Positions 1 through 12,744 are shown, counted from the stretch's first letter. The stretch: 64,000 nt of DNA from Angiostrongylus vasorum (GCA_018806985.1 JADANN010000390.1:1550001-1614000); one strand, 5' to 3'. The notes: generated by a model from the letters alone, not told the origin. Program-made: numbers and translations.

Positions 1-2817
1 AAAAAAATTGCTAAGATAGCAAGAAGCAAAGATGCTTTGCGAAGAACCATTGAATGTTTACAAATTTCGCTAGAGATGGCACTCCAGCTATCGAATGCTT
101 TCATCAATCCCTCACGGTTACGGTAAAATCATCAAATACCAAAAACGATCACCAATCGCGATAAATCACATCACGTCGCTTTTTGTGTCAAATCGCATTT
201 TTCAGCTACGAATGAACAACTTGACATTTCCCAATATTGCACTACACATTACTTAGCTTTAAAGTTACCACTCGTATTTTAGAACTCTATTTCCTGATGA
301 AATATGCCTACAGAAGTTCTTGCAGAAGGATCCGATAAAACATTAGAAAGAGGTAAAATTACAGAAGAAAACGCCGTTGGAAGTCATCAGAAACTCAGAC
401 CGAGAAGAGTTTAAAGGGTCCTGAAATAAAAGGTGAACTATGAATTCTTAACAAATTTAAGAGCTTTATCTCTTGAATTTTTTTTGGACGGCAACCAAAT
501 GCCTTGGTCTGTTGCCAATTTCGGCGCTGTCTACGTCTCCTACACACTCCCAGTCATTCGGAGAAACACTCTGGTCATACGCTGATGCTTCCTTGGCTTC
601 TAAAAGCCCAGAATTACATGTAAATCAAATCATTATGTCGATGGTGACTAGACAACTATACGGTAATTAACCAATAGTTCATCTTTGAACTGACCATTAA
701 ACTAAGCACATGTGTAGAGAAGAAAAGGTGCAGAACGTTTCACAGTGCGCAAGAAATGCTGTAAATAAAACTGAGACCGCCAGTAGAGGAGGAAGAGAAG
801 TACCAAGAGTTTTTTCTTCCATAACCGGAAATGTTCCTAAGTTTTTTTTAGGGAAGTGCAGTAGCGAGTTTTTACTGAAACGGCTCCTACTTCATCAAAA
901 ATAGTCTGGTGGTAAGCTAACCTTGTAAGATTATTCGTAACTGGAAAACAAGATCATTTACGAGGACGATTGAACAAATGACACTTATCGGGCATTCCAA
1001 GAAAAAAAACTGAAAGAAAGAAAAATATGAGCATTTCTCCTTTTGTGAAAAAAAACAAAGAAGAATGCGAATTACGAAAGGAATAACAGGTGATAGTTTT
1101 CAATCATAACAAAATCGTCGCTAACTAAGATAAAAGCTAAGTAAAAATGATAGAAGTTGAAAGTTGATGTGAGGAAATGATGAGTGGCAATTATGAAACT
1201 ATACAAGGACACCGATTGAACTCATTGCTTCTGCGATTCGTTGGTGACGATGTTCGATCACCACGAACCTTCGCAGTGCAACAGAATCTTAACAGATGAC
1301 TGACAGCACCATCAGGCCTATTATTACCAGCAACAAAGACAGGCAGAAGCTGCAATAGCAACAATAGCCTTACCTGAAGGGTTTCCATTTAAAGAGCATT
1401 AGGAAGAAAAAACTTTACAGTTGAAGTTAAAGTCGTTGTGATTCACGACGTTGACAACATTTTCGAGCATCGAAGTTGAGTTCCATTTCAGAGAATGTCA
1501 TCACAACAACGGAAAATATCCCATTTTACTGATAATAATGGCAAATGAATTCGATATCTCCCTCTTATTTCAATTACAGCAACAAAGCTTCGACCTCTCT
1601 GCACGCTTAATTTAATGAAAGATAGTTAAATCGTTTAAAATCCTCAACAGGTTCTTGAATTTACCAAAAATCTGTCCCACTAGCACAACTTTTTCTGAGC
1701 ATCAGCACGTCTCCGATGCCAAACACTTGTGATGAAGCAGTACAGTTCTGAAGTTGTCGATAGTACTGGCACAACAACAACTGCGGACGAAACACTCATC
1801 AATCCTCTGTTAGTTTACCACTACAATGAATGTATTGGATTATAAGTAAATTCGCTTAGAAGGGAAAAGCAAATGAATACAAACAACGGAAGTTGTCTGC
1901 ATTCTAGAAGAGAACAGAAGAAAAGACGATAGGAAGTTAGAGGTCGTATTGAAGAGATTAGTGAGATGAGACGTGATGTGCGCCGATGGTGTACCTCAAG
2001 GACGAACGCTTAGCCAATGGAATACGTCGACGAGCACAATCACCGGAAATATTGGGTAAGTAATGTGGAAGGATTTGAGCGGATCTTAAGTGACTTGAGT
2101 CGCTCTGGCAAACATTTTCATCACACAAACCCTAAAGGTGCATTGGCGCTGAAGGCTGTTCTGCTTGATGTTGAATGAAAAATGAAAATGTTGAATGGTC
2201 AGGGTTTCTTAGATCGCCAACAGAAGCAGTCGTTAACTATTATGGGTTGGGTGGTTCTTTGCCGGAAGGTTTCCACCAAGACGGTGACGATTTCCGTGGT
2301 CATTTAAAAAAGTGAGGAGCTCGGATGAAGGATCAGCTGTAACCTGGGAATGTGCTATTTTCTCTCCCCGTTGACTTGCTGAATGCTGGTTGAGCAAAAC
2401 TTTCCTGAGAATCCTGAGCTAGCACTATAATTTACGCCCTCAGATCTTCAACATATGCAGTCAGTTGGCGCTTTCTGTGGATTGGTGAAAGGTTTGCGCT
2501 CATTATGGATCAAATTCATCTCGAATAGCAGCGATTAGTGTAAGGGCAAAACCTGGGAGTAATTGACTGATCGCTTGAGGCCAAGTCAGATGTAGCAAGT
2601 TGAATTTCTACGAGGAAAGCGTCAACGAATGACAACAAACGAACCCTCGTAACGCGAAAGAGGGTTACTTCATAAATTTCATAGTTATGCCTCCTGTTCC
2701 ATCTAATATATGAACTCGTATTAATATCTGTATTTGATTCTACTTGTAATTGCGATTCAATTGTAATCATGATTGCCTGCTAAATTTGTCGAGATTGAAA
2801 TTCGAATGCTAGAAGAG
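1..2817. other. Unannotated AT-rich sequence
   Basis: I recognise no gene, RNA or repeat here. Short ORFs of 60-85 codons occur on both strands but show no convincing protein character, no flanking splice signals and no copies elsewhere in the window. Confidence 0.5.
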
Positions 2818-3084
2818 CTAAAGGATAAGGCTCTCGGCGTTGATCAATCCCTGGAAGAATGTGCTATGCATTCGATAAGCACCATTGGAGATCAGTGAAT
2901 GCATATCTGGTCTTTAGAATGACTCGCTTTCGCCGACCGATGTATCAAGTTAGTGCTGCCATCCTCCTAGACAGGTCTGGTGGCAATTTGCCGACCCGGG
3001 GGATGGAAGGTTTGTTGAGCCTTGGGTGCAGAGATCGATCTCGTGTCCATTGCAGAGGGCTTTCGACTTCTGCGCTACATATGC
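2818..3084 (-). repeat. SINE1 copy (tRNA-headed SINE)
   Basis: This is a fairly complete SINE1 copy in reverse orientation. Its 3' end (CTCTCGGCGTTGATCAATCC in plus-strand reading) is at the left and its tRNA-like head is at the right. The central block with GACAGGTCTGGTGGCAATTT matches the other copies. The head is degraded near 3050-3084, so the internal promoter is probably weak. Confidence 0.8.
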
Positions 3085-4369
3085 CCCCTGAAGTCCCAGT
3101 GCTAAAACTCAGAAATTACTCAGTTTTTATCTTTGAAGGTTTTTTAAAACTGTAACACAATGAGGTGTCGGGTCACATAAAAAATATTTAGTAATAAAGA
3201 TTAAGAAGCTTTGTTTCAGTTCACAGGGTTCTTATGACTACTTATTACAAATATGAAAGTTTAATTTATTAGTTACAATCCTCAATGGCATGCCCTAAGG
3301 TATTCGCTTACTTCTTAAAAAAGACTTCCTATTTAGCACGACCTTAAAAAACTCGTCGTCAATTGATCACTCTCGATAGAAAACAAGGAGATGGCAGAGT
3401 GCAAAGAAGAAGAGCTGGAAAAAATATGGATGGTCCGGTTTGTGTTCGATCATAACGTTACGTTTCGTCATCGTTATAACATAGATTACGCATCGCCACA
3501 TCGTATCTTATTCACTCTCGATCGGAACCATTCAGATGAACGAAGAGAAGAGTGTGTGAAAATGTAGTATGAATTATAAGAGTGCAAAGACATAAAGAAA
3601 ATGGAGAAATGGTGGACTGAGATGTAAACACATAATATTTCGTCTTTTGGGGACAATCGATGAGGTCACTTAGTCTTATGATAAGCTATCAACTGCCCAT
3701 ACGTCAACATCACTACTGAAGTAATCAGTAGTGCCTGCAACTCAACGAACTTTGAATAATGGACCTTTTTTTACGAGCTTCAACAAAATCTCTATGCAAA
3801 TTAGCTTAGAACTCCTCTCTACCGTCTGGCTCCTTTGGTTAGAGACACAGAGAACTCAAAGGTTGTCATGAAAGTATATATGATTTTCTGTACTTTTTTA
3901 TGACTTGGATTAGTTTTACGAAGAATGACCGGTGTTACACCAAGCAGTAGTCTGCTGTTAGCAATCCAAGGTTAGAGATGAAGATGATGAGGACATGAAG
4001 TTCGTAAAAATAGCAAGACATCTGTTGTTTTCTTCCTTTCTTTTGGTTTTTTCTTTCGCATTTACAAACTTCACTCGCATACGATCTCTTCAGCGGCAAA
4101 TTGTTTTAATTAAAGCGCACGCAACTCGTTTGATTTCACAGTTTACTGCGTCTTGGATCGTAACAAAGATGGTTGGCGCCTTTCTCAAGGAGACAACATT
4201 GTTAGTTGACGGCTGGCCAAACTACTTGAACTTAATGGGCTTGTGGGAAGAAAAATGTAACACACTTGTATTCTTTGGTAGCTGACTAAGTTACTTGCAC
4301 GAAAGAAAGAGTGCTAGGTGCCAGGAGGCCCAGTGATAGTCATGCTGTTCAAAAAGGGCAAGGCCATTC
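3085..4369. other. Unannotated sequence with a small hairpin
   Basis: No gene is recognised. A perfect 9-bp inverted repeat with a 5-nt spacer lies at 3711-3733 (CACTACTGA / TCAGTAGTG). An open frame at 3995-4285 starts with a hydrophobic, signal-peptide-like stretch of about 25 residues, but the rest has no recognisable character and I do not call it a gene. Confidence 0.45.
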
Positions 4370-4480
4370 ATGATTAGACTCTGCTCCGGGTCGACCAAGC
4401 CCTCTCACTCACTGGTGTCATAAAGTTGATTCCAGACTTGCCTGAGATAGGTTCGCCCCTTGCAATCCAAAAAGGACAAC
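4370..4480 (+). repeat. SINE2 fragment, highly diverged
   Basis: The run from CTGCTCCGGGTCGACCAAG to TTGCAATCC follows the order of blocks in the SINE2 copy at 63138-63510 (AAGCCTCTCATC, ACCGGACTTGTCC, TTTGCAATCC), with many substitutions. Only the region just after the tRNA-like head is recognisable. Confidence 0.45.
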
Positions 4481-4888
4481 GCTAAATCACATGTGAAGTA
4501 TAAGCATAGCTATTAACTGAATCGAAACTAGAAAATAAGGGTACAATGAATGAGCGCAGTTTGCGTTGTTGAACGTCGTTCCACTTTGTAAACTTTGCCC
4601 ACAAAAGTGTTGCGAAGTTGGTCGGAAACTCTCTCTGCTACCATTCGGGCTGCTATTGTCTATGGAAAAAAATGTCCACTTGAAAATCTGTAGTTAACGC
4701 ACTGGAATACTGTATTTGCAGCGTTTAGATCGCGAAGCGCACTGATCAGGAGGTGATCTGGATCATAGGACACACTGTGAGTTTAACTTCTGAATCTCTT
4801 CTCCAGAGAAGAATTTCTCGACAGCTACATTTTTGCAAGTCAGAGAGGGGAATTATTGACTTCAACGCGATTTTTTTATGATTTGCAG

Positions 4889-5235
4889 ATATCGCTCTCG
4901 CAGTTGACTTCCTCACCGTCGACTATAAGTTTTCGTGGACACCGAACTGTGATGTACTACGAAAGCCCATCTTCCAGGAGAATTCCCAGGATGAGAAAAA
5001 GTCGCACGTTCATACCAAGACCAGCTAAGAGCGTGATACGAAACAATCTTGCCAGATACCAACGGGTATGTTCTCGTGAAACTCTTGAAAAACAGTTGAA
5101 AACAAAAAGCATTAAATCAAAAGTTTCACGATCTTCATCGGCACTGCGCGAGCGGAACCCACTGAACAGCTCTGCCGTGGACGAACAGAGTTTGCCTCTG
5201 TCCGGCCCATATAGCGAATATAAACAGGATTACAG
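4889..5235 (+). CDS. Candidate internal exon, unidentified basic serine-rich protein
   Basis: This is one of the better candidates for a host exon. A nematode-like acceptor (ATTTGCAG) ends at 4888 and a donor (CAG|GTAACG) follows 5235. The frame between them is fully open for 115 codons plus two bases. The product is rich in Ser, Arg and Lys, with a run of basic residues such as RRIPRMRKSRTFIPRPAKSV, and would be largely disordered. No domain is recognised. The open frame begins upstream at 4856 with an ATG that lies inside the presumed intron, so I prefer the splice acceptor as the exon start. Neighbouring exons were not found, so the gene it belongs to is unknown; it could also be a chance ORF. 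Confidence 0.4.
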
Positions 5236-5274
5236 GTAACGCAAGTACTATTTAAAACAAGACAAGTTATTACT

Positions 5275-5515
5275 GTGAGTTTGCACAGTGCAGTGGTTAG
5301 ACGCGTCCTGCGGTACAAAAGTGGTCTCTAGTTCGATGCCTATCCACAAGTTCACCAAGTGTACCATCCGTCTGTGCTGAAAAATAGGTAACACACTTGT
5401 GTGGGAGGATAAGAACATTAGTTTGTTGCATTCGTAAGCCATTCTATGCACCAGATATGCATTCAACCATCTGTTATGCTGCAAATCTAGTAGAGGACTT
5501 AGCACATGCGTTGAG
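5275..5515 (+). repeat. SINE1 copy, diverged
   Basis: The tRNA-like head (CACAGTGCAGTGGTTAGACG, an A-box-like segment) and a B-box-like CTAGTTCGATGCC are present. Diverged matches to the SINE1 body follow, including ACACACTTGTGTGGGAGGATA and ATATGCATTCAACCA. It is older than most copies here. Confidence 0.6.
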
Positions 5516-6600
5516 GATTGCTGAAAACTCCGAACACTTCATCCTTTATCTCTTCTACAAGCCATAAATTATTACTATACGGGTAATCAAAGTCAAAATA
5601 AAAACAGTAAAAAAAAGAATCTGCAAAGAAAAGGATGTGGAACTGACGGTACTGGTTCTGGCTGATGAAACGATGGAATGAAGTCATTGTGACGTGGTGG
5701 AAGAAAAGAATGAACGGGCGATCTCGCAGCTTCTTTCCCGACACATCAGCTTTTGCTACATAAATTGACGCTGGACATGAAAAGAACACCTGCGAAAAAA
5801 ATTGTAACGGAGATCGAATGAGATCATAAAGAAAATAACAAGGACAGAAACGTGAAGAATGGACAAGATGACCGAATGAAGACTATGGCGATGAGCTGTT
5901 GATAAAATCGATGAGAGAATGAGGACTTTCGATGCTTTCATAGAGGAAGACTACTGATACACCACTTTTACAAGAGTGACTTGGTTTAACGGATTATTTT
6001 ATGTTATAAAAGAACCGAGTAGAAACCGTCGTCAAAATCATGGATGCTTATTTGAATGGTTATTTTGAAAAAAGCTCAGAATCAATAATCAATCTTTTAA
6101 AACTCTAAGAACTGCCCTTGCTGAATTATCCCGAGCCAGGAACTTCGTCTTCTTTAGAGGTTGGACCTACTTTCTGTAACTCTCTTCCTATTTTTTGGCA
6201 TTTCTTTTACTTTACACAATCTGTTTTCACATTTATCGTGCGGATCCTAGCAATTTTTGTACTGGATTCCCTTTCTGACCGACGACCAACTGACCACCGA
6301 ACATCGACGAAGGTCTTTGAGATTTTCGCGCTTGGCTTCGGCTGTTGCTTAAGGATTATCGTTATCTTCATGAATGTCGTTAAATTCCGGTAGAGCCTAC
6401 TCTTCCTAGAGTCCTGCATTTGCCTGGGTAGAGCGTCCCCATTTGGACTGCAGAGAGTGAACTGTTCTAAGACAAGTACGGTAACAAATTCCCGACCTCG
6501 GAGTGATGAGAGGCCTCGTGATCCGAAGGCGTGGCCGAACCTGCACTCTTCTCATATAATTCGATGAATGTTCTGTGGTTTTCATGAACACGTAGTGTAC
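5516..6600. other. Unannotated sequence
   Basis: I see nothing recognisable. Overlapping short ORFs on both strands near 6118-6420 are mirror images of the same low-complexity composition and are not supported as genes. Confidence 0.45.
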
Positions 6601-6874
6601 AAAGGATAAAAGGATAAAGCTCTCGGCGTTGATCAATCCCCTGAAGGATGCGCCATGCATTCGATTTCATTAGCCATCGTTGGAGGTGATCGAATGCATA
6701 TCTGGCCTTTACAATGATTCACGGTGGCCTACCGATGTATCGAGTCAGTGCTGCTATCTTCCCAAACAAGTCTGGTACCAATTTGCCGACCCCGGAGGCA
6801 TGGAAGGCTTGATGAGTCACGGGCGCGAGGGTCGATTCCATGTGTGTCGCAGGGCGTCTCCGACCACTGCGCCC
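6601..6874 (-). repeat. SINE1 copy, near complete
   Basis: The copy is reversed. The 3' tail, an A/G-rich AAAGGATAAAAGGATAAAG, begins the element on the plus strand and precedes CTCTCGGCGTTGATCAATCC. The body has GCATATCTGGCCTTTACAATG and AAACAAGTCTGGTACCAATT. The head ends with CCGACCACTGCGCCC, the complement of the tRNA-like A-box region. The repeated AAGGAT tail is typical of SINE 3' ends. Confidence 0.85.
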
Positions 6875-7194
6875 TTAATGTACAAATGAAAACCAACCGA
6901 AACGAAGTTAAAAGGGAACGTGGTGGCAATCAAAGCGGTAACAAAAAAATTCGAATAATTCACACGTGATCAAATGTCATTCTTTAACTTATCCATTCAT
7001 TAAGAAGATAAAAGATATTGACATTTTTTAACGTTTAGCGCACCATTAGCACAGCCGGAAATATGATATCGACTTAGAAATGGGTAGAGTAATAATAAAA
7101 ATTATAAGGAAGTTTTCGAACGAAATCGAGCTGGAGATGACGGCACCTCCTATCCAGCGAGTAACAACGAAAATTTTTAATAAACTAATGTCGC

Positions 7195-7718
7195 CTTCAA
7201 TGATGCTGAGATATTTGCAAAACTCCTTACCGCAGGTATCTGCCGTGGGGAAACGAACGCGATATTGTCCTTTCCGGGGAGTAACGCGTTCACCACCACA
7301 CCATGCTGGGTCCTTCGTTTCGCCTGTCTCTCAGCTAGTTCTATCGATCTTTCTTTGCCATCAGCAATCACCCGTCAGCGGGATTAATCTGGGGACCCCA
7401 AATCAGCAATGAACTCAGTCAAGCAGACGCTTTGGTTATAATCACAATCTTAAGTGATTTGGGCTCCCCAGATCAATCTCGCTGATTGGGTGATTGCTGA
7501 TGGCAGAGATCGATAGAACTAGCTGAGAGACAGGCGAAACGAAGGACCCGCATGGTGTGGTGGTGAACGCCTTACTCTCGGAAAGGACAATAACGCGTTC
7601 GTTCCCCACCGAAGACACCTGCGGTCCGGAGCCTTGCAAATATCTCAGCATCATTTCAGTTATATTTCGCCACATACCCTGCCATAAAAAAATGAGTAGG
7701 CAGTAAATAAAACGGTTA
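7195..7718 (+). repeat. R4 palindromic (foldback/MITE-like) element, copy 1
   Basis: Two arms of about 210 bp lie in inverted orientation. The left arm opens with ATGATGCTGAGATATTTGCA and the right arm closes with its complement. Both contain the block around GGGGAACGAACGCG, GGACAATA and CGAAACGAAGGACC. The centre (7420-7460) holds TTATAATCACAATCTTAAG. A tail reading ACCCTGCCATAAAAAAATGAGTAGGCAG, itself a small stem, follows the right arm. There is no coding capacity; the ORFs across it are palindrome artefacts. It is a non-autonomous element mobilised by an unknown transposase. Confidence 0.75.
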
Positions 7719-8164
7719 ATGTCGCCTTACTTATAAATCCAGTCGATATCATTCTGATGTAATTCTCACAAAGAGTTTGCCATCCTATGTTGAAGTGGCA
7801 TTCGGCGTCCATATGCTGTGCTACTTTTGAAGCATTAACGGTAATAAATTACGAAAGCGCTTCGGGAAAGTAACAGACAGGAGTAGAGATATGTTTTTGT
7901 TGACGAGATCAGCGATGACGAAAAAAGCAATTCAACCTTCTACATAGATCTTCGCTAGGAAAGGCGACTATTTTCTATCTTCTGTCGTACATTAAAATGC
8001 TACCGGCGGCAAAAAAAATCTCTGCGGAATGTTCCAATCTGCGAAAGATTACAATTTCTTCCATTCCATCATAAGCTGAGAACAGTCGAAAAAAATTCTT
8101 AGTCAAATAAAATTCTATGCAAATGTCCATAAATGATAAAACCGTCGTCAAAAAGGTAGAAGCG

Positions 8165-8345
8165 ATCTTGACAATATTAATGTTGATGGTAGTGCTGGTG
8201 GTTATGGTGGTGGTGGCAATGTTGACGATGATGGTGATGATGGTGATTGTGATGATGATGATAATGATGATGATGATGGTAATGGTAATGGTGAAGACGG
8301 TGATGATCATAGCGAATGGAGACAATGGTGATGATGTTGGTGATG
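8165..8345 (+). repeat. Imperfect GAT/GGT trinucleotide microsatellite
   Basis: The stretch is an impure (GATGGT/GATGAT) array of about 180 bp. ORFs on both strands here (Met/Val-rich one way, Ile/Thr-rich the other) come from the repeat and are not genes. Confidence 0.9.
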
Positions 8346-9594
8346 TGTGTTTGACTGTGAGAATATTATGGGTGGTACGAGGAAACTACTGATGGTGGCG
8401 CTAGACAATCTGGCAGCAAAGTATTATAGATGAGGCACGCGTAATGCAGTTGCAGAAAAAAACACACACACACCGAACGACGAACGATCCTTCAGCAACC
8501 ATATGCGAAAAAGTAATAGCAGGTAACTGCGACACGATTTATTCGGTGACGAATCGATAATCGATCGCGTTCAAAAAACGTCAAAAAAACGGTGACTTAA
8601 AGATGCGATCGATAACGCTAAGTTTACAGAGTTTACGGTAAATGTGAAATTAAATTACCGTTTGTTTGTGAATTAGACCCCCTCTTTACCGTCACCGATC
8701 ATTTCCTAGTTGTGGTTGTAACAGATTTTGCTTCCAGTTTTACAGTAAATAGATGAAAATAACGGAACATGGATATAAAAGGTCACCTGAGAATAATGAC
8801 AAAATGCTAAAAGAGAAGAGAAATTTTGCACAATTTCTATTTCACTGAATACCTTCAATATTTAATGGGTATCTCCATCAAGCACTCCTAAGCCTGTTGC
8901 ATCATCCTCGATGGATCGGTTGGTTGACTAATCACGAGAGGCTCTGCTGTTCTGGAAAAATCCCATTCGCAAAGCAGCGAGCCTCTCTCCGCTCTGACCC
9001 ACATAGGCGAGCGACTATCTGCGGTAAACATCTGGAGGCGCCCTAGCACGGCTATCTCGGAATTCCGAGGAAAAGCGCACTCAAGCAAAAAATCAACATT
9101 TGAAGAGAAACGGACAGATCGACAAGCTATTGCCGAACGTAAGCGCGAACACAACCACTTTAAACGGATGACTAAAGTAAGGCAACGGATCGGAATGAAG
9201 AACTATTGAAGGGGGTTCATTTATGAGGATGGTCCATCCAAAACATCTAACTGCGTTCTATGGATAGTTAATTAGACACTAAAGACTTTGATAGAACGAT
9301 AGCTTAATGTCTGTCGGTCATTTTCCTTTACCTAACAGTGGTCCTTGCACGAACTCTAACCTCGTCGTTTAGATTATCGCTTGCTACAGTTAAGCAGCAG
9401 TACAAGGATTTCTTTCCTCCAACACAGTTGAGATTAATCGTAGTTACAAAGTAGCGAAAACCATCCGCTGAGTCATAAAGGCGGCCTTCAGTATGTAATG
9501 GAAATCTGAGCACAAGCGAGCATTCTCTCGGTCGAAGCGACCACTGTAAGGCGAATTTCTCGAGAGGGTTGCGTTAAAGATGAAGGAGAAAGCG
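8346..9594. other. Unannotated sequence with one weak ORF
   Basis: A short CA run lies near 8460. An 88-codon minus-strand ORF at 8888-9154 and an open plus-strand frame of about 90 codons without an early ATG overlap one another. Neither has splice context or a motif that would favour it. A host exon here is possible but unsupported. Confidence 0.35.
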
Positions 9595-9660
9595 ATTAAG
9601 CGTCCAGCGCTGATCATTCCCTCAAGCATGCACTATACATTCGACCGCACTTATAACATT
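9595..9660 (-). repeat. SINE1 3'-end fragment
   Basis: About 60 bp match the 3' end of SINE1 (CCAGCGCTGATCATTCCCTC and CATGCACTATACATTCGA), with the rest missing. Confidence 0.5.
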
Positions 9661-10560
9661 GTAAACGTAACTGAATGCTTCATTGGCTTATGCGGTTTCT
9701 TACACGGACCCGGAAAATACAAAGTAAGTTTTTTTAGCCTCCAGTGAAAGACCAGTATCAATTTGCAGCCGCCAAAGTAAATGTGATGTTTTTGGACTTC
9801 AGACTCAAATAAACTGGGTAGAAAAACTTTGCATAAAAAGTAGGTTTGCAAAGAGAGGAACTTGAAAAGAATGCGCCAAACTTTTTACATTGCAGAGTTA
9901 ATATATTCACAGAGTCTCAAGTTTAACGCAGCTCTCTTTTACCAGCGCAATATTGCAATTGTTACGGTACTGGAGAGAGATTGTTTTCGTTCGATATTTG
10001 TTCAAATCTGAAAGTAAGGTTGATGCTTAAAGAAGAAAACCATTTGCTTAGTCCATGTGGACGTAGTAGTTTGTGAGCAGTGATTTAGAGTAAAGAGAAG
10101 GCGCAAAAAACAACAAGCAATGCCACTTGGTGAAGGTCGTTGAGGGAGGTTGTCCCGTTGCTAATCTGCCTCATTAACGATCGTATATATTACTTGGAAT
10201 GAAATAATGCCACTTCTTAGCGACGTATGCCACTTCTTTTCGACAACGACCTCGACAAATGACACGGCTAAAGAAAAGAATGGCTCATAGATCAGTAGCA
10301 CTCCAGGTGGTCGTCGTCGGCGACGGCCACCAAAGAGAAACGGTCACTTCGTGTGAGGGCCGCCGGATGTTGCAAGTTTCAGGAACGTGTTAGCAAAATT
10401 GTACGTTATACGCTCTTCCTCTGTGGAAACTATGAATTATACAATAATTTCTTCTGCGTCTTAATGAGCGAAGGTGGCTTGGGCGACAGTTCACAAGGTT
10501 TTTTAAAAAATGGTAAGAATTCGAGCTTCAGTGCCTGGAAGGCCTGAGTGATAGTTCGTA
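9661..10560. other. Unannotated sequence
   Basis: Nothing recognised; only short, low-complexity ORFs. Confidence 0.45.
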
Positions 10561-10640
10561 ACCCGCCGCGTGAAAGAGTAGTCCAGTGGGCCCTGCTTGC
10601 TTCAGGGACTCGTTAAGGATCACATATTTCTTCTAGAGTT
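10561..10640 (-). mobile_element. RTE retrotransposon 3'-end remnant
   Basis: The run GTAGTCCAGTGGGCCCTGCT through TCAGGGACTCGTTAAGGATC matches the minus-strand 3' coding end of the RTE copies at 20750 and 39260. Only about 80 bp survive, as expected for a 5'-truncated insertion that has since eroded. Confidence 0.6.
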
Positions 10641-11237
10641 CAAAGCATCTTAACAAAGGCAAATCCATTTTCGTATTGAATTATTCTTTGAACAACTCAC
10701 AAAGAAAAAATAGCTGACTGTTTTACTGAGTGTCAGTGATGCACAATGACCCATATTCTCGATCACCTTCTCTTCCGCAGCTGTAAAGTGGTAAATTACT
10801 GAGGGGTATCGATATGTAAGTATTTGTGAAATATTGATGCTGCAGTCTTATTAGTTGTCTTAAGAATACGACAGACACATCGTCATCATGTAGAAAATGC
10901 AACTTTGAAAGTTATTAGCAAGCACATTTGTATCTGATAATAGATGAAAATGATCGATAGTGAAGTGAAATGTGATTGGCGACGGCGTAGGAGTTCTCCA
11001 CTCATGGAAGTGAGTCAATTGACACTAGTCAGTTGCCTTTTATGTTCCAATATTTGCCAACGTCTTAGATCAACGGAGCTAGGTAGTTTCTTTAACATGT
11101 ACCCAACCCCAGGTTAATTTGAGCGACGAAGTTCCAATACAAGGAACAAACCGTGTTAAGCAATCGTAAATTTCAAATGACCCTAAATTGTAGTTTGTGA
11201 CCGATCAACTACCTGTGCCAACATATAGGCCCGTTAA
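10641..11237. other. Unannotated sequence
   Basis: No gene or repeat recognised. Confidence 0.4.
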
Positions 11238-11543
11238 TTATCGAGTAACTCGAGGTAGCACAAGTGAAGACACGGTTCGCCCTTGCCACGTGCTAAAGCA
11301 GCCCCGTGAACGCCGCTCCTTCAAGGGGATAGAAGCATGCTCGCAATTTCCGCGTGAGTCTATAGGTAGGAGTTGTTTTGGTGAAAATATAGCGACGAGT
11401 ATCTCATCCGGCTTTGCGGCGGCATATGTTTGTTCTTGGGTAAGCTCCTTCGTTAAAAATGTCAAAGTTCCTGCAAACTTGAGTGATTCGTCTTTGGTGT
11501 TAAAACTTATTCTGTGAGCTCTATCTCGATTTGTTGGCCCCAA
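11238..11543 (-). CDS. Candidate coding segment, unidentified
   Basis: A 101-codon minus-strand ORF has a protein-like composition, including KELTQEQTYAAAKPDEILVA and a central segment of mixed charged and hydrophobic residues. The plus strand also carries a 106-codon ORF over the same bases, so one of the two is a shadow. I favour the minus strand on composition only. No domain, signal peptide or clear splice pair is visible. It may be an exon of an unknown host gene or an old transposon fragment. Confidence 0.3.
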   Translation of the reverse strand: MGPTNRDRAHRISFNTKDESLKFAGTLTFLTKELTQEQTYAAAKPDEILVAIFSPKQLLPIDSRGNCEHASIPLKERRSRGCFSTWQGRTVSSLVLPRVTR

Positions 11544-11957
11544 AAGATGTAATCACAAATTAGGGAATGAACCATATTTGAGAAATTCTGCTGAGTACTC
11601 GGGTGATTCAGCGATCACTATGCCAAGTTGCTAAAATAGTGACAAATGTGCTGAGTGCTATCTTAATCTGCACAAAGACATCATCTATTGGAGTTGAAGA
11701 ATTCAAAATCGTCCCACCATTTTAATTTATGTATCTCACCTTTTCTTTTTAGTTTGTAGCAAGGTGTTCTTAGAAATTGAGAATTAAGCACATAAGGGCA
11801 TACACTGGATATCCACTGAAAAAATTTGGCTGGAACTAAGTTTATGTTACAGCAAAGCTTTGCACACTATTAGTTTGCCAAGGGCGAATGAAGGATTTAC
11901 AAACGCCGTCCCGAGTCACTCGATAACGAATGGAATTGCCGATGTTATAGATGAATT

Positions 11958-12395
11958 TTCAATTGTTTACCACTTCATCGTGGGTGGAAGGTGTTTTTTG
12001 GATGTGGAGCTGCGATGGTCGAAAGAGATTGATCACCCCAGCAGGGTCTCCCAAGCTGAGAATGAGTCCGACTTTCTCATCCAGAAGCCTGGCTAAAGCC
12101 TAAGCCTGTAAACTAATGCAAGAAACCGCTAAAATCGTCTTATCAAATACCCACATTATGTGAAATCTCTCTCTAATCCACAAGGGTGGCAACTGCTTGG
12201 GGTAGTGCTGTCTTGTGGAAGGCTTCGACTACGACGAGTTCGGGATTCCAGAAAACTATATTGGCTAAGCCCACAAAACTTCGATCTCAAGAGTCCGCGC
12301 ACTGGGGGGCTCCCGTCTCCGGCGTCGAGCGGCGAGACAAACACTGGGGTCCAAGTTTTGCAATTATCTCAACATCGTAGTGGTTGTACAACAGT
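11958..12395 (+). repeat. Rep3 copy, diverged
   Basis: The copy keeps the Rep3 order of blocks: a TTTACCACTTCATCGTGGGT start, AGCAGGGTCTCCCAAGCTGA, CTAATCCACAAGGGTGGCAA, then TTCGGGATTCCAG. It continues past the usual end into GCAATTATCTCAACATCGTA, a 3' extension shared with the copy at 61395. The two ORFs at 12160-12567 and 12186-12380 are frame artefacts of the repeat. Confidence 0.7.
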
Positions 12396-12744
12396 AATAG
12401 TTCAGTCATGGTCAACATGCCAATTCAAATTTGGCAAGAACGCATGCATTCTCAGTCTTTTCCTTTACAAGGATGGACAATTAGGGCTTTTCTGCTGTCT
12501 TACTGTTTTTCGTTACATAATGTTGACGGCACACTCTTATTATAACAGAAGCGTTGCTCATTTATAGATCTCTGCTATCGTCCACCGGCACCACCTATAA
12601 TCTCAGTCACTTAAGCGCTCCTCACGAGCATGGGCTCAAGGGGTTCCGGTTGTTTAAGAGAGATGAAGTGCGTCATATTCCTCGTACTAAACATAAAATT
12701 TTGCTGTTTTTTAAAGGGAAAATACTCACGAATGTGATGACATA

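Noticed and set aside
3711..3733. Hairpin as a transcription terminator
   Set aside because: A 9-bp hairpin without a T-run in eukaryotic DNA gives no ground for that call.
7975..8392. Long ORFs on both strands (Met/Val-rich and Ile/Thr-rich)
   Set aside because: They are translations of the trinucleotide microsatellite.
12160..12567. 135-codon plus-strand ORF
   Set aside because: It spans a diverged Rep3 and its extension and shows no protein family character.
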